Numbered from the stretch's first letter, positions 15,200-23,264 are shown. The stretch: DNA of 27,761 nucleotides from Pseudomonadota bacterium (GCA_023386795.1 JAEWJB010000036.1:1-27761), one strand, 5' to 3'. The notes: generated by a model not told the origin, from the sequence alone. Numbers and translations are program-made.

Positions 15200-15343
15200 C
15201 ATGCGGCGCGTCGTTCAAAGGGTCATGCGACGCGTCGTTCAAAGGGTCATGCGGCGCATCGTTCAAAGGACCATATGACGCATCGTTAAATGGACCATGC
15301 GACGCATCGTTCAGAGCGCCCTGCGACGCATTGTTGCAACTGC
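15200..15343. repeat. Tandem array of about six 24-bp units
   Basis: Starting 6 nt after the REP pair, units begin at 15200, 15224, 15248, 15272, 15296 and 15320. The first two differ at one position; later units diverge progressively, and the last is partial in similarity. The core is GCGACGCRTCGTTCAAAG-like. The period is a multiple of three, so on the plus strand units read MRRVVQRV and on the minus strand NDASHDPL, both 8-residue repeats. No gene is convincingly encoded. The rest of the gap (15038-15107 and 15344-15406) shows nothing I can name. Confidence 0.85.
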
Positions 15344-15406
15344 CTGCACACCCACGGCGGTCGATCCCGGCATAGTGGCAGCCCCTCTTTCCCGCGGAGC
15401 GCCCCC

Positions 15407-16096
15407 ATGCGCATCGACATCTGGTCCGACGTGGTCTGCCCCTGGTGCTGGATCGGCAAGCATCGCTTCCAGCGTGGCCTGGCGCTGATGGGCGCCGACG
15501 CGCCCGAGGTGGACATCCACTACCACGCCTTCCAACTCGACCCCGACGCCGGCCCGGAACCCGTGCCCTTGCGCGAGGCCTACCGCGCCAAGTTCGGCGG
15601 CGATGCCCGCACCGAGCAGATCCTGTCCCAGACCCAGCAGACCGGCCGTGCCGAAGGCCTGCCGTTCGATTTCGACCGCGGCCAGGTGCGCGCCAATACC
15701 CTGCAGGCGCATCGCCTGATGTGGCTGGCCGCGCGCGAAGGCGACGCCGAGGCCGCCGCCGAGGCGCTGTTCCGTGCGCATTTCGCCGAAGGGCGCAATC
15801 TCGCCGACCCCGACACGCTGGTCGCCGCCGGTACGCAGGCCGGCCTGGACGCGCCACGCATCCGCGCCTTCCTCGCCTCCGACGAAGGGCTGGCCGAGGT
15901 GCGCGCCCAGCTGGCCCAGGCGCAGCAGCTGGGCATCACCGCGGTGCCGAGCTTCGTGATCGACGGCCGTTACCTGATCCAGGGCGCGCAGCCGCCGGAG
16001 GAGATCGCGCAGATCCTGGCGCGCATCGCCGCCGAACAGGGGGCGCCGGGCGCTTCCCGGGGTGAAGGCTGCGGCCCGGACGGCTGCGAGGTCTGA
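15407..16096 (+). CDS. DsbA-family oxidoreductase, FrnE-like
   Basis: This 229-residue thioredoxin-fold protein belongs to the FrnE/2-hydroxychromene-2-carboxylate isomerase-like branch of the DsbA family. There is no signal peptide, so it should be cytoplasmic. The redox motif is CPWC (Cys11, Cys14) in SDVVCPWCWIGK; the cis-proline region reads AVPSFVIDGRYLIQGAQ. The tail has a second cysteine pair, Cys222 and Cys227, in CGPDGC, a CX4C motif like that described in Deinococcus radiodurans FrnE. The ATG was chosen because the thioredoxin strand RIDIWSDVVCPW begins right after it; CGGAG lies 8 nt upstream. Codons further upstream run into the tandem repeats. A role in disulfide or stress metabolism is inferred. 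Confidence 0.9.
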   Translation: MRIDIWSDVVCPWCWIGKHRFQRGLALMGADAPEVDIHYHAFQLDPDAGPEPVPLREAYRAKFGGDARTEQILSQTQQTGRAEGLPFDFDRGQVRANTLQAHRLMWLAAREGDAEAAAEALFRAHFAEGRNLADPDTLVAAGTQAGLDAPRIRAFLASDEGLAEVRAQLAQAQQLGITAVPSFVIDGRYLIQGAQPPEEIAQILARIAAEQGAPGASRGEGCGPDGCEV

Positions 16097-16112
16097 AGCC
16101 GGGGCGCGCATC

Positions 16113-16121
16113 TGCGACAAT
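16113..16121 (+). promoter_or_regulatory. Extended -10 promoter candidate for nagZ-hpt-mtnP
   Basis: TGCGACAAT lies 45 nt before the nagZ start, in the 69-nt gap after the FrnE-like gene. CTGAAG 17 nt upstream is a weak -35. Confidence 0.45.
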
Positions 16122-16165
16122 GCGGCGATGCGCCATCGCGGCGCCCCACCCGGAGGTCACCCCGC

Positions 16166-17173
16166 ATGCTCCTGATCGGCGTCGCCGGCACCGAACTCAC
16201 TGCGCAAGAGCGCGCGTGGCTGCAGCATGACGCCGTCGCCGGGGTGGTGCTGTTCAAGCGCAACTTCGCCTCGCGCGCCCAGGTGGCCGAGCTCTCGGCC
16301 GCCATCCGCGCCGCCGCACCCCGCCCGCAGCTGGTCTGCGTGGACCAGGAAGGCGGGCGCGTGCAGCGGTTCCGCGAGGGCTACAGCGCGCTGCCGCCCC
16401 TGCACGGTTTCGATGCGCTGTACGCGCGAGACCCCGACGCCGCGCTGGCGCTGGCCCGCGAGCATGCGTGGCTGATGGCCAGCGAGATCCGCGCCAGCGG
16501 CGTGGACCTGAGCTTCGCCCCGGTAGTGGACCTGGCCCGCGGTAACCGCGCCATCGGCGACCGCGCGTTCAGCGCCGACCCGCAGGTGGTGGCCGCGTTC
16601 ACCCGCGCCTACGTCGCGGCGATGCACGACGCCGGCATGGCCGCCACGCTCAAGCATTTCCCCGGCCACGGCACGGTGCTGGAAGATACCCACGTCGACA
16701 CGGCGATCGATCCGCGCCCGCTCGACGCGTTGCGCGCCGAAGACCTGGTGCCGTTCGCTGCCGGTATCGACGCCGGCGCCGATGCGGTGATGATGGCCCA
16801 CGTCGTCTACCCGCAGGTCGCGCCGGAGCCGGCCGGTTACTCGGCGCGATGGATCGGCGAGATCCTGCGTGGCGAGCTTGGTTTTCGCGGCGTCGTCTTC
16901 TCAGACGACATCGGCATGGCGGCTTCCTTCAGTGCCGGCGGCGTCAAGGCGCGCGTGGACGCGCACCTGGATGCCGGCTGCGACGTGGTGCTGGTCTGCC
17001 ACCCGGAACTGGTCGAACAATCGCTGCAGGCCGTCACCGGCCGCACGCTCAATACCGCTGCGCTGCTCGGCCTGATCGGCCGCGGCGCGCTGGGCTGGGA
17101 CGGCCTGCTGGCCGACGCCCGCTACCCCCACACCCAATCCCGTTTGCTGGAACAACTCGGAAAAACCGCCTGA
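16166..17173 (+). CDS. nagZ: Beta-N-acetylhexosaminidase (cell-wall recycling)
   Basis: NagZ is a cytoplasmic GH3 enzyme that removes GlcNAc from anhydro-muropeptides in peptidoglycan recycling, and its products can affect AmpC-type beta-lactamase induction. The 335-residue length fits single-domain NagZ. The signature KHFPGHGTVLEDTHVD is at 163-178, including the Asp174/His176 dyad of the NagZ catalytic loop. The probable nucleophile is Asp247 in FSDDIGM. The ATG follows GGAGG by 9 nt. The stop overlaps the hpt start (TGATG), so translation is coupled to purine salvage; NagZ and MtnP neighbours are also known in Pseudomonas aeruginosa. Confidence 0.95.
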   Translation: MLLIGVAGTELTAQERAWLQHDAVAGVVLFKRNFASRAQVAELSAAIRAAAPRPQLVCVDQEGGRVQRFREGYSALPPLHGFDALYARDPDAALALAREHAWLMASEIRASGVDLSFAPVVDLARGNRAIGDRAFSADPQVVAAFTRAYVAAMHDAGMAATLKHFPGHGTVLEDTHVDTAIDPRPLDALRAEDLVPFAAGIDAGADAVMMAHVVYPQVAPEPAGYSARWIGEILRGELGFRGVVFSDDIGMAASFSAGGVKARVDAHLDAGCDVVLVCHPELVEQSLQAVTGRTLNTAALLGLIGRGALGWDGLLADARYPHTQSRLLEQLGKTA

Positions 17174-17727
17174 TGTCCAATCTCACCCTCCAACAGGCCG
17201 TGGCCCAGGCCGACCTGCTCGTCGACCGCTCGACCCTCGACGCCGCCATCGGCCGCATCGCCGATGCCATCGCCCGCGACTACCAGGGCGAAGTGCCGGT
17301 GTACCTGACGATCATGCATGGCGCGCTGCCGTTCGCCGGCCAGCTGGCGCTGGAGCTGGGCGCGCGCGGCCAGGACCTGCAGTTCGATTACCTGCACGCC
17401 ACCCGCTACCGCGGCGCCACCACCGGCGGCGAGCTGGTGTGGAAGCACCGCCCGGCCACTGCCCTGTTCGGCCGCCGCGTGCTGCTGGTCGACGACATCC
17501 TCGACGAGGGCTACACCCTGCAGGGCGTGCGCCAGTGGTGCCTGGAGCAGGGCGCCACCGATGTCCGCATCGCCGCGCTGGCGATCAAGCAGCACGACCG
17601 CTGCGTACCGGGCGTGAGCGCCGACTACCCCGGCGTGGAAGTGGCGGACCGCTACGTGTTCGGCTTCGGCATGGACGTGGGCGAGCTGTTCCGCGGCGCG
17701 CCGGCCATCTATGCCATGAAGGACTGA
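17173..17727 (+). CDS. hpt: Hypoxanthine-guanine phosphoribosyltransferase
   Basis: This 184-residue cytoplasmic enzyme joins hypoxanthine or guanine to PRPP to make IMP or GMP. The PRPP-binding motif VLLVDDILDEGYTL is at 103-116 with Asp107 and Asp108. The pyrophosphate-loop region is TIMHGALPFAGQL. The ATG overlaps the nagZ TGA, and mtnP starts 28 nt after. Its position next to mtnP makes sense: the phosphorylase releases hypoxanthine, which Hpt can return to IMP. Base preference is not decidable by eye. Confidence 0.92.
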   Translation: MSNLTLQQAVAQADLLVDRSTLDAAIGRIADAIARDYQGEVPVYLTIMHGALPFAGQLALELGARGQDLQFDYLHATRYRGATTGGELVWKHRPATALFGRRVLLVDDILDEGYTLQGVRQWCLEQGATDVRIAALAIKQHDRCVPGVSADYPGVEVADRYVFGFGMDVGELFRGAPAIYAMKD

Positions 17728-17755
17728 CGTAGAACCAACCGCGGAAGCCCCACGC

Positions 17756-18505
17756 ATGAACCACCCGATCTCCCTGGCCGTCATTGGCGGCACCGGCGTC
17801 TACAAGCTGGCCCAACTCGACGACGTGCAGACCCATGAAGTGGACACCCGCTTCGGCAGCCCGTCCGGCCCGGTGCGCGTGGGCACGCTGCTCGGCCAGC
17901 GCGTGGCCTTCCTGGCGCGCCACGGCGAAGGCCACTCGCTGCCGCCGCACAAGGTCAACTACCGCGCCAACCTTGCCGCGTTGCAGCAGATCGGGGCCCA
18001 TCGCGTGCTCGCGCTCAACACCGTGGGCGGCATCACCGAGGCCTACGGGCCACGCGTGCTGGCCTGCCCGGACCAACTGATCGACTACACCTGGGGCCGC
18101 ATCTCCACCATTTGCGAGGAGGAGGGCAGCGAGGTCGTGCACGTGGACTTCGGCCATCCGTACTCGCCGCTGTTCCGCAGCAAGGTGCTGGCGGCCGCGC
18201 GTGTGACGGGCGTCAAGCTTGTCGACGGGGGGTGCTATGGCGCCACGCAGGGCCCGCGGCTGGAAACCATCGCGGAAATCGCGCGGATGCGCCGCGACGG
18301 CTGCGACCTGGTGGGCATGACCGGCATGCCGGAAGCCGGCCTGGCGCGCGAACTGGGGCTGGATTACGCCTGCCTGGCCATCGTCGCCAACTGGGCGGCC
18401 GGCTGCGGGGACGCCGGGGAGATCACCCTGGCCGAGGTGCTGGCCAACGTGGAGGCCGCCTCCAGCGGGCTACCGGAACTGGTCGGAGAACTTGCGCGAG
18501 GGTGA
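17756..18505 (+). CDS. mtnP: S-methyl-5'-thioinosine phosphorylase
   Basis: This 249-residue enzyme of the MTAP/PNP family phosphorolyses a methylthio-nucleoside to base and methylthioribose 1-phosphate. The phosphate-binding segment is ARHGEGH (54-60), followed by the family segment NTVGGITEAYGP. Methionine contact DLVGMTGMPEAGLARELGLDYACLA is conserved. At the base-recognition position it reads VANWAAG with Asn212 and Ala214. Human MTAP has two Asp there for 6-aminopurines, while the P. aeruginosa thioinosine enzyme has Asn and Ala, so I infer preference for methylthioinosine. This implies MTA is first deaminated by an enzyme encoded elsewhere. The gene follows hpt by 28 nt in one orientation. 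Confidence 0.9.
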   Translation: MNHPISLAVIGGTGVYKLAQLDDVQTHEVDTRFGSPSGPVRVGTLLGQRVAFLARHGEGHSLPPHKVNYRANLAALQQIGAHRVLALNTVGGITEAYGPRVLACPDQLIDYTWGRISTICEEEGSEVVHVDFGHPYSPLFRSKVLAAARVTGVKLVDGGCYGATQGPRLETIAEIARMRRDGCDLVGMTGMPEAGLARELGLDYACLAIVANWAAGCGDAGEITLAEVLANVEAASSGLPELVGELARG

Positions 18506-18534
18506 TTGTCTTCGGGGCATAAGCTTTGCATACT
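18506..18534 (+). promoter_or_regulatory. Putative promoter of cspA
   Basis: TTGTCT (18506-18511) and CATACT (18529-18534) are separated by 17 nt. A start near 18541 would give a leader of about 50 nt, short for a classical cold-shock thermosensor leader. Confidence 0.5.
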
Positions 18535-18591
18535 CGCGAAGTGCGTCAGCCGCACACCACCCATTCAATTTTGCAAAGGTCTCGCATCACC

Positions 18592-18798
18592 ATGCCGAAC
18601 GGTACCGTCAAGTGGTTCAACGACGCCAAGGGATTTGGCTTCATTTCACCGGAGGACGGCAGCGCTGACGTCTTCGCGCACTTCTCCGCGATCAACTCCA
18701 AGGGCTTCCGCAGCCTGCAGGAAGGCCAGCGCGTCACCTACGACGTGACCCAGGGTCCGAAGGGTGCCCAGGCTTCCAACATCACGCCGGTCGGCTGA
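18592..18798 (+). CDS. cspA: Cold-shock-domain protein (CspA family)
   Basis: This 68-residue RNA chaperone is a single cold-shock domain. RNP1 is KGFGFI (13-18) and RNP2 is VFAHF (27-31), where Val is more usual than Ala. The ATG giving MPNGTVKWFNDAKG is the family start; AAAGG lies 12 nt upstream. It has its own promoter candidate and a strong terminator, so it is a monocistronic unit. Whether it is cold-induced or constitutive cannot be told from sequence. Confidence 0.95.
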   Translation: MPNGTVKWFNDAKGFGFISPEDGSADVFAHFSAINSKGFRSLQEGQRVTYDVTQGPKGAQASNITPVG

Positions 18799-18817
18799 TC
18801 CAGCCGGTTGTGCTTTG

Positions 18818-18847
18818 AAACCCCGCCGCGAGGCGGGGTTTTTTTTT
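18818..18847 (+). terminator. Strong intrinsic terminator of cspA
   Basis: A 10-bp perfect stem AAACCCCGCC/GGCGGGGTTT with loop GCGA is followed by a run of T to 18847 (nine T in all from the stem end). It lies 19 nt after the cspA stop. Confidence 0.95.
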
Positions 18848-18912
18848 GCCCGTGTCCGGCGCAGGGCGATTCTTCTACGATGCATGCATTGCATGGACTT
18901 TCTGGAAACACG

Positions 18913-20169
18913 ATGGCAGGTCGCAAGCGACGGATCGCGATAGTGGGCTACGGCACGGCGGGGCAGGCCATGGCCGTGCTGTTGCAGCGCGACGGCCATG
19001 AGGTGGAGGTGTTCGAACAGGCCGCCGCACCCGGGCCGGTCGGCGCCGGTTTCCTGCTCCAGCCCAGCGGTTTGCAGGTGCTGTGGCGCATGGGCCTGCT
19101 GGAGGGCGTCCTCGCGCATGGCGCGCCGGTGCATCGCCTGTATGGCGATATCCCCGATGGCCGCGCGGTGATGGAGATGCAGTACCGCGACCTCGACCCT
19201 CGCCTGTTCGGCCTGGGCCTGCAGCGCGGGGCGTTGTTCATGCTGCTGCGCGACGCCTGGGAATCCCCGCGTCTGCACGCCGGCACGCGCATCGTCGCCG
19301 TCGACGCCGAACGCGGCCGCGTGCAGACGCAGGAGGGACGCTGGCACGACGGCTTCGATGTGGTGGTGGCCGCCGACGGGGCCGCCTCGGCGCTGCGCAA
19401 CCATGTCGGTCCGCCGCGGCTGGACCGCCCCTATCCCTGGGGCGCGCTGTGGTGCCTGGTGCCGCAGGGCGATTGGGCGCATGCCAACGAGTTGCGCCAG
19501 CGCTACCGCAGCGCACGCAAGATGATCGGCTTGTTGCCGGTCGGCACGCGGCCAGACGACGCGCAGCCGCGCATGAGTTTTTTCTGGAGCTTGCCGCGCG
19601 GCGACTTCGAGCGCTGGCGTGCCGAGGGCATCGCGCCGTGGCTGGAGGAGATCGCCGGCCTGTGGCCGCAGGCGCGCGACTGCCTGGCCGGCATCCAGGA
19701 GCCGGCCCAGTTGTCCACCGCCGCGTATCGCGATGCGGTGGCGCGCGAATGGCATTGGGGCCGGCTGGTACTGGCCGGCGATGCGGCGCACGCAATGAGC
19801 CCGCAGCTGGGGCAGGGCGTCAACATGGCGCTGCTCGATGCGTGGGCGCTGTGCAATGCATTGCGCGTGGAAGATTCGCTGGCGCGCGCGTTGCCGCTGT
19901 ACCAGCACGAACGCCAGGCGCACGTGTCGATCTACCATTTCTGGAGCCGCTGGCTGACGCCGCTGTTCCAATCCGACCGCGATTTCGCCGCGCGCGTGCG
20001 CGACATCGGCCTGAGGCCCCTCGGGCGCGTGCCGGGTGGCCGCGGCCACATGCTGCGCGTACTCAGCGGCACCCAGCACGGCTGGCTGGGCAAGCTGGCG
20101 CTGGCACCGGAGTTCCTGGCCGCGCTCGATGCGCACACGGCCAGCCCCGGGGTGCCTGCGCCGGCCTGA
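18913..20169 (+). CDS. FAD-dependent monooxygenase (UbiH/PHBH-like fold)
   Basis: This 418-residue flavoprotein belongs to the aromatic-hydroxylase-type FAD monooxygenases. The dinucleotide motif is IAIVGYGTAGQAM with Gly12, Gly14 and Gly17. The middle DG-type motif reads DVVVAADGAASALR. The second FAD motif is LVLAGDAAHAMSPQLGQGVNMALLDA (Gly289-Asp290). The ATG was chosen because the Rossmann strand begins six residues later; earlier in-frame codons run through the cspA terminator. The substrate is not recognisable, and no neighbouring gene suggests a pathway. TACGAT at 18876-18881 could be a -10 but lacks a clear -35. Its stop lies 1 nt from the stop of convergent pdeM. Confidence 0.88.
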   Translation: MAGRKRRIAIVGYGTAGQAMAVLLQRDGHEVEVFEQAAAPGPVGAGFLLQPSGLQVLWRMGLLEGVLAHGAPVHRLYGDIPDGRAVMEMQYRDLDPRLFGLGLQRGALFMLLRDAWESPRLHAGTRIVAVDAERGRVQTQEGRWHDGFDVVVAADGAASALRNHVGPPRLDRPYPWGALWCLVPQGDWAHANELRQRYRSARKMIGLLPVGTRPDDAQPRMSFFWSLPRGDFERWRAEGIAPWLEEIAGLWPQARDCLAGIQEPAQLSTAAYRDAVAREWHWGRLVLAGDAAHAMSPQLGQGVNMALLDAWALCNALRVEDSLARALPLYQHERQAHVSIYHFWSRWLTPLFQSDRDFAARVRDIGLRPLGRVPGGRGHMLRVLSGTQHGWLGKLALAPEFLAALDAHTASPGVPAPA

Positions 20170-20170
20170 T

Positions 20171-20818
20171 TCAGCGGGGCACCGGCAGGGCGACGATGGC
20201 ATCGTCCACGCAGGCGGCCAGTTGTTCGCCACTGCGCAACGGGGCGACCACGCCGGCGCTGAAATGCGAGAACGCCGGCAGCACGGTCAGGCCGGGGCGC
20301 AGCCAGAACGCGGGGAAGCGTCGACCCACGCCGGGCAGCTCGCACAGCGGATGCACGTGTCCGCATAGCACGTGGTGATCGGGTTCGACGACCGGGTCAT
20401 GTCGCAGCACGAAGCTGCCCACCTCGGCGCGCTCGCCGGCATCGCGCACCAGCAGGCGACCGGCCTGCAGTGCGCGGTCGTGGTTGCCACGGATCACCGC
20501 GATATCCAGCGCCCCCTGTCGCAACCGCCACTGCCGCCATTGCGCCAGCCAGCTCGCCTCGTGCAACGGCCCGTGCAGTAGGTCGCCGAGCACCCACAGC
20601 GTGCGCGCGGGATGGCGTTCGAGCAGGGCGTCCAACCGTGCCAGGTCATGCACCGTGCCACCTGCGGGCAAGCCGATGCCGGCGCGACGAAACACATCCC
20701 CCTTGCCCAGGTGCAGGTCGGCGATCATCAAGGCCGCGCGCGCCGGCCAGTACAGTGCACGCGCACCGAGCAGCAGCACATCCTCCCCGCCGAGGCGGGT
20801 GGCCCACTCATGTGCCAT
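20171..20818 (-). CDS. pdeM: Ligase-associated metallophosphoesterase/endonuclease PdeM
   Basis: This 215-residue calcineurin-like phosphoesterase is the last gene of the ligase-associated repair cluster; the Pseudomonas putida relative (MPE) is a manganese-dependent DNA nuclease. All metal motifs are visible: Asp34 and His36 (ADLHLGK), Asp79 (VLGDLLHG), Asn112/His113 (RGNHD), His140 (LRHDP), His154 and His156 (CGHVHP). The start overlaps the helicase 3' end by 11 nt, indicating coupling. It converges with the monooxygenase across 1 nt, so no terminator fits between them. Likely job: cutting DNA during repair together with helicase, exonuclease and ligase; physical interaction is inferred. 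Confidence 0.92.
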   Translation of the reverse strand: MAHEWATRLGGEDVLLLGARALYWPARAALMIADLHLGKGDVFRRAGIGLPAGGTVHDLARLDALLERHPARTLWVLGDLLHGPLHEASWLAQWRQWRLRQGALDIAVIRGNHDRALQAGRLLVRDAGERAEVGSFVLRHDPVVEPDHHVLCGHVHPLCELPGVGRRFPAFWLRPGLTVLPAFSHFSAGVVAPLRSGEQLAACVDDAIVALPVPR

Positions 20819-23264
20819 GGCGACGTTCCAGCTGCGCGGCGGCGCGCATCACGCGTGCACGCCAGTCCTCGGTACTGAGCTGCCCGCGACTGCGTTCGGC
20901 CCACAACGGAAACGACAGCGGCGTGAGGCTCGCCGGCATGCACAGGTGCAGGTCGCGCTGCGCGCAGTCCTCCAGCGTCGCTGCGAGCCGGCCGAGTTCA
21001 AGCTGGCCGGACAACACTTCGCGTTCGGCCTGCTGCAATAGCAGGTGGTCGGGATCGAAGCGCCGCAGCACGTCGTGCAATAGCCCGGCCGAGGCTTGCA
21101 GCTGGCGCTGGCTGCGCGGCGTTCGGCCCGGCAGCGCGGGCACCAGCAGGCCGGCGACGCGGGCGATCTCGCGGAATTGCCGGCGGGCCAGTTCGGCGAG
21201 GTTGAGGCTTTCGCGCAGGTCCTCGAACAAGCCGGCCGGTGCGAGCAGCGCGTGCAGCAGGCCGGCATCGGGCGTCACGTCCTGCGCCGGCGACAGGACC
21301 AGCCCGTAATCATTGCTCGCATAATCGAAGCTGTTGGGTTGCTGCCGGCCCCAGCGCAGCGCGAGCAGCGCGGCCAGCCCTTCATGTACCTGCCGGCCAG
21401 CGAACGGGTACAGGAAGAGGTGGGTGCCCTCGCGCGTGCGCACGCATTCCGCCAACAGGCGACCCGGCGCGGGCAGCGCGGACAGGCGGCCCTGCAGTTG
21501 CAACAACGGCGCCAGTGCGCGCAGCTCCGGCGCATCGTCGGGCGTGCCGAGCACGGCTTCCATCTCGCGGCCCAGCGTGTCGGACAGCGGCAGGCGCCCG
21601 CCCATCCAGCGCGGCACGCTGCCATCGCCACCCTTGGCGAGGCGGACATAGGCCGTCATGTCTTCCAGCCGCACCAGTTCGAGCAGGCGTCCGGCGAACT
21701 GGAAGCGATCGCCGCGGCGCAAGCGCCCGACGAACTGTTCTTCCACCGAGCCGAGGTCGCCGCCGCGCAGGAAGCGCACGCGCACGCTGCCGTCGCTGGT
21801 AATGGTGCCGATCGACAGCCGATGGCGCAGCGCGACGCGGCGGTCCACCACGCGGTAGCGGCCGTCCTCGTCGCGCACCACCTTGTGGAAATCCGGGTAG
21901 TTGGCCAATGCCGCACCACCCTGCACGATGAAATCCAGGACCCCCTGCCAATGCGCGGCATCGAGCATGGCGAAGGCATCGGTACCGCGCACTTCGGCAA
22001 ACAGTGCATCGGCGTGGAAACCGCCCCCGAGCGCGCAGCTCACGCAGTGCTGCGCCAACACGTCCAGGCACAGCCTGGGGGGCGGCCGTGCTTCGATCTC
22101 TCCATGCGCCAACGCGCGGCGCGCGGCGGCGTACTCCGCCAGTTCCAGCGCATGCGTCGGCACGCAGACCACGTGCCCCGATTCGCCAGGCCGATGCTTC
22201 GCCCGTCCGCCGCGTTGCAACAGGCGCGCAACGCCCTTGGGGCTGCCGAGTTGCAGCACCTGGTCCACCGCGGGGAAGTCCACGCCGAGATCAAGGCTGG
22301 ACGTGGCGACCACGCAGCGCAGCGTGCCGGCGCGCAAACCTTGTTCGGCGGCGCTCCGCAAGGCGGGATCGAGCGAGCCGTGATGCAGGGCCAGCGTGGC
22401 CGCTTCCTCCGGCCACACCGCGGCCAGCGCCTGGTGCCAGAGTTCGGCCTGTGCGCGGGTGTTGGTGAACAGCAGGCTGGTACGCGCGGCCATCAACGAT
22501 TGCAACACGCGCGGCAGTTGCGACAACCCGAGGTGGCCTGCCCACGGGAAGCGTTCGCCCTGGTCGGGCAGCAGGGTTTCCAGCGTGAGGCGGCGCGGGC
22601 GCGCGCCACTGACGATCGCCGCTTGTGGCTGCGTGGGCAGCAGCACGTCGCGCGCCTGTTCGAGGTTGCCCAGCGTGGCCGACAACCCCCAGACGCGCAG
22701 CGACGGCGCCAGCGCACGCAGGCGCGCCAAGCCCAGTTGCAGCAGCACGCCGCGCTTGTTGCCGAGCAGTTCGTGCCATTCGTCCACGACCACGCAGCGC
22801 AGGCTGCGCAGCCGCTCGGCACTGTCCGGGTAAGAGAGCAGCAAGGCCAATGATTCGGGCGTGGTCACCAGCGCATCGACCTGGCCGGCACGCGCCATGC
22901 GCTTCTCGCGCGCGCTGGCGTCGCCGGTACGCAGGCCGACCTGCCAGTCCAACCCCAGCTCCGCGCACGGTTCGCGCAAGGCGCGCGCGGTGTCGCTGGC
23001 GAGGGCGCGCAGCGGGGTGATCCAGAGCAGCCGAAGCGAACGCGTGGCCCCGCGGCGCGGCTTCGTCGCGACCGGCGCGGCCAGCGCCTCCAGCAGTGGC
23101 CCGCCGAGCGCGGCGAGTGTCTTGCCGCTCCCCGTCGGTGTATGCAGCAGCCCGGATTCGCCAGCGAGATAACGCCGCCACACCTCGCGCTGGAACGGCA
23201 GCGGACGCCAGCCACGCTGCGCGAACCACGCGCGCCAGCGGCGCGACGCTTCCGCCGCGCTCAT
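20808..23264 (-). CDS. Ligase-associated DEXH-box helicase (Lhr-Core)
   Basis: This 818-residue superfamily 2 helicase is of the Lhr-Core type found with the repair ligase. Motif I is HTPTGSGKT (41-49), motif II DEWH (161-164), motif III SAT (195-197). The second RecA domain has VATSSLDLGVDFPAVDQVLQ and motif VI QRGGRAKHRPGE (350-361). A winged-helix and Lhr-specific C-terminal region follow to the end. The ATG giving MSAAEASRRWRAWF overlaps the ligase stop (ATGA); the open frame continues further upstream through the ligase gene but as non-homologous sequence. Pseudomonas Lhr-Core is a single-strand-dependent ATPase and 3'-5' helicase. It probably unwinds damaged DNA for its operon partners. 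Confidence 0.94.
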   Translation of the reverse strand: MSAAEASRRWRAWFAQRGWRPLPFQREVWRRYLAGESGLLHTPTGSGKTLAALGGPLLEALAAPVATKPRRGATRSLRLLWITPLRALASDTARALREPCAELGLDWQVGLRTGDASAREKRMARAGQVDALVTTPESLALLLSYPDSAERLRSLRCVVVDEWHELLGNKRGVLLQLGLARLRALAPSLRVWGLSATLGNLEQARDVLLPTQPQAAIVSGARPRRLTLETLLPDQGERFPWAGHLGLSQLPRVLQSLMAARTSLLFTNTRAQAELWHQALAAVWPEEAATLALHHGSLDPALRSAAEQGLRAGTLRCVVATSSLDLGVDFPAVDQVLQLGSPKGVARLLQRGGRAKHRPGESGHVVCVPTHALELAEYAAARRALAHGEIEARPPPRLCLDVLAQHCVSCALGGGFHADALFAEVRGTDAFAMLDAAHWQGVLDFIVQGGAALANYPDFHKVVRDEDGRYRVVDRRVALRHRLSIGTITSDGSVRVRFLRGGDLGSVEEQFVGRLRRGDRFQFAGRLLELVRLEDMTAYVRLAKGGDGSVPRWMGGRLPLSDTLGREMEAVLGTPDDAPELRALAPLLQLQGRLSALPAPGRLLAECVRTREGTHLFLYPFAGRQVHEGLAALLALRWGRQQPNSFDYASNDYGLVLSPAQDVTPDAGLLHALLAPAGLFEDLRESLNLAELARRQFREIARVAGLLVPALPGRTPRSQRQLQASAGLLHDVLRRFDPDHLLLQQAEREVLSGQLELGRLAATLEDCAQRDLHLCMPASLTPLSFPLWAERSRGQLSTEDWRARVMRAAAQLERRHGT

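Noticed and set aside
15189..15857. A 222-codon minus-strand frame ending in repeats of NDASHDPL
   Set aside because: Most of it is antisense to the FrnE-like gene, and the repeat peptide follows from the 24-bp unit having a period divisible by three. Noted as part of the tandem-repeat finding, not as a gene.
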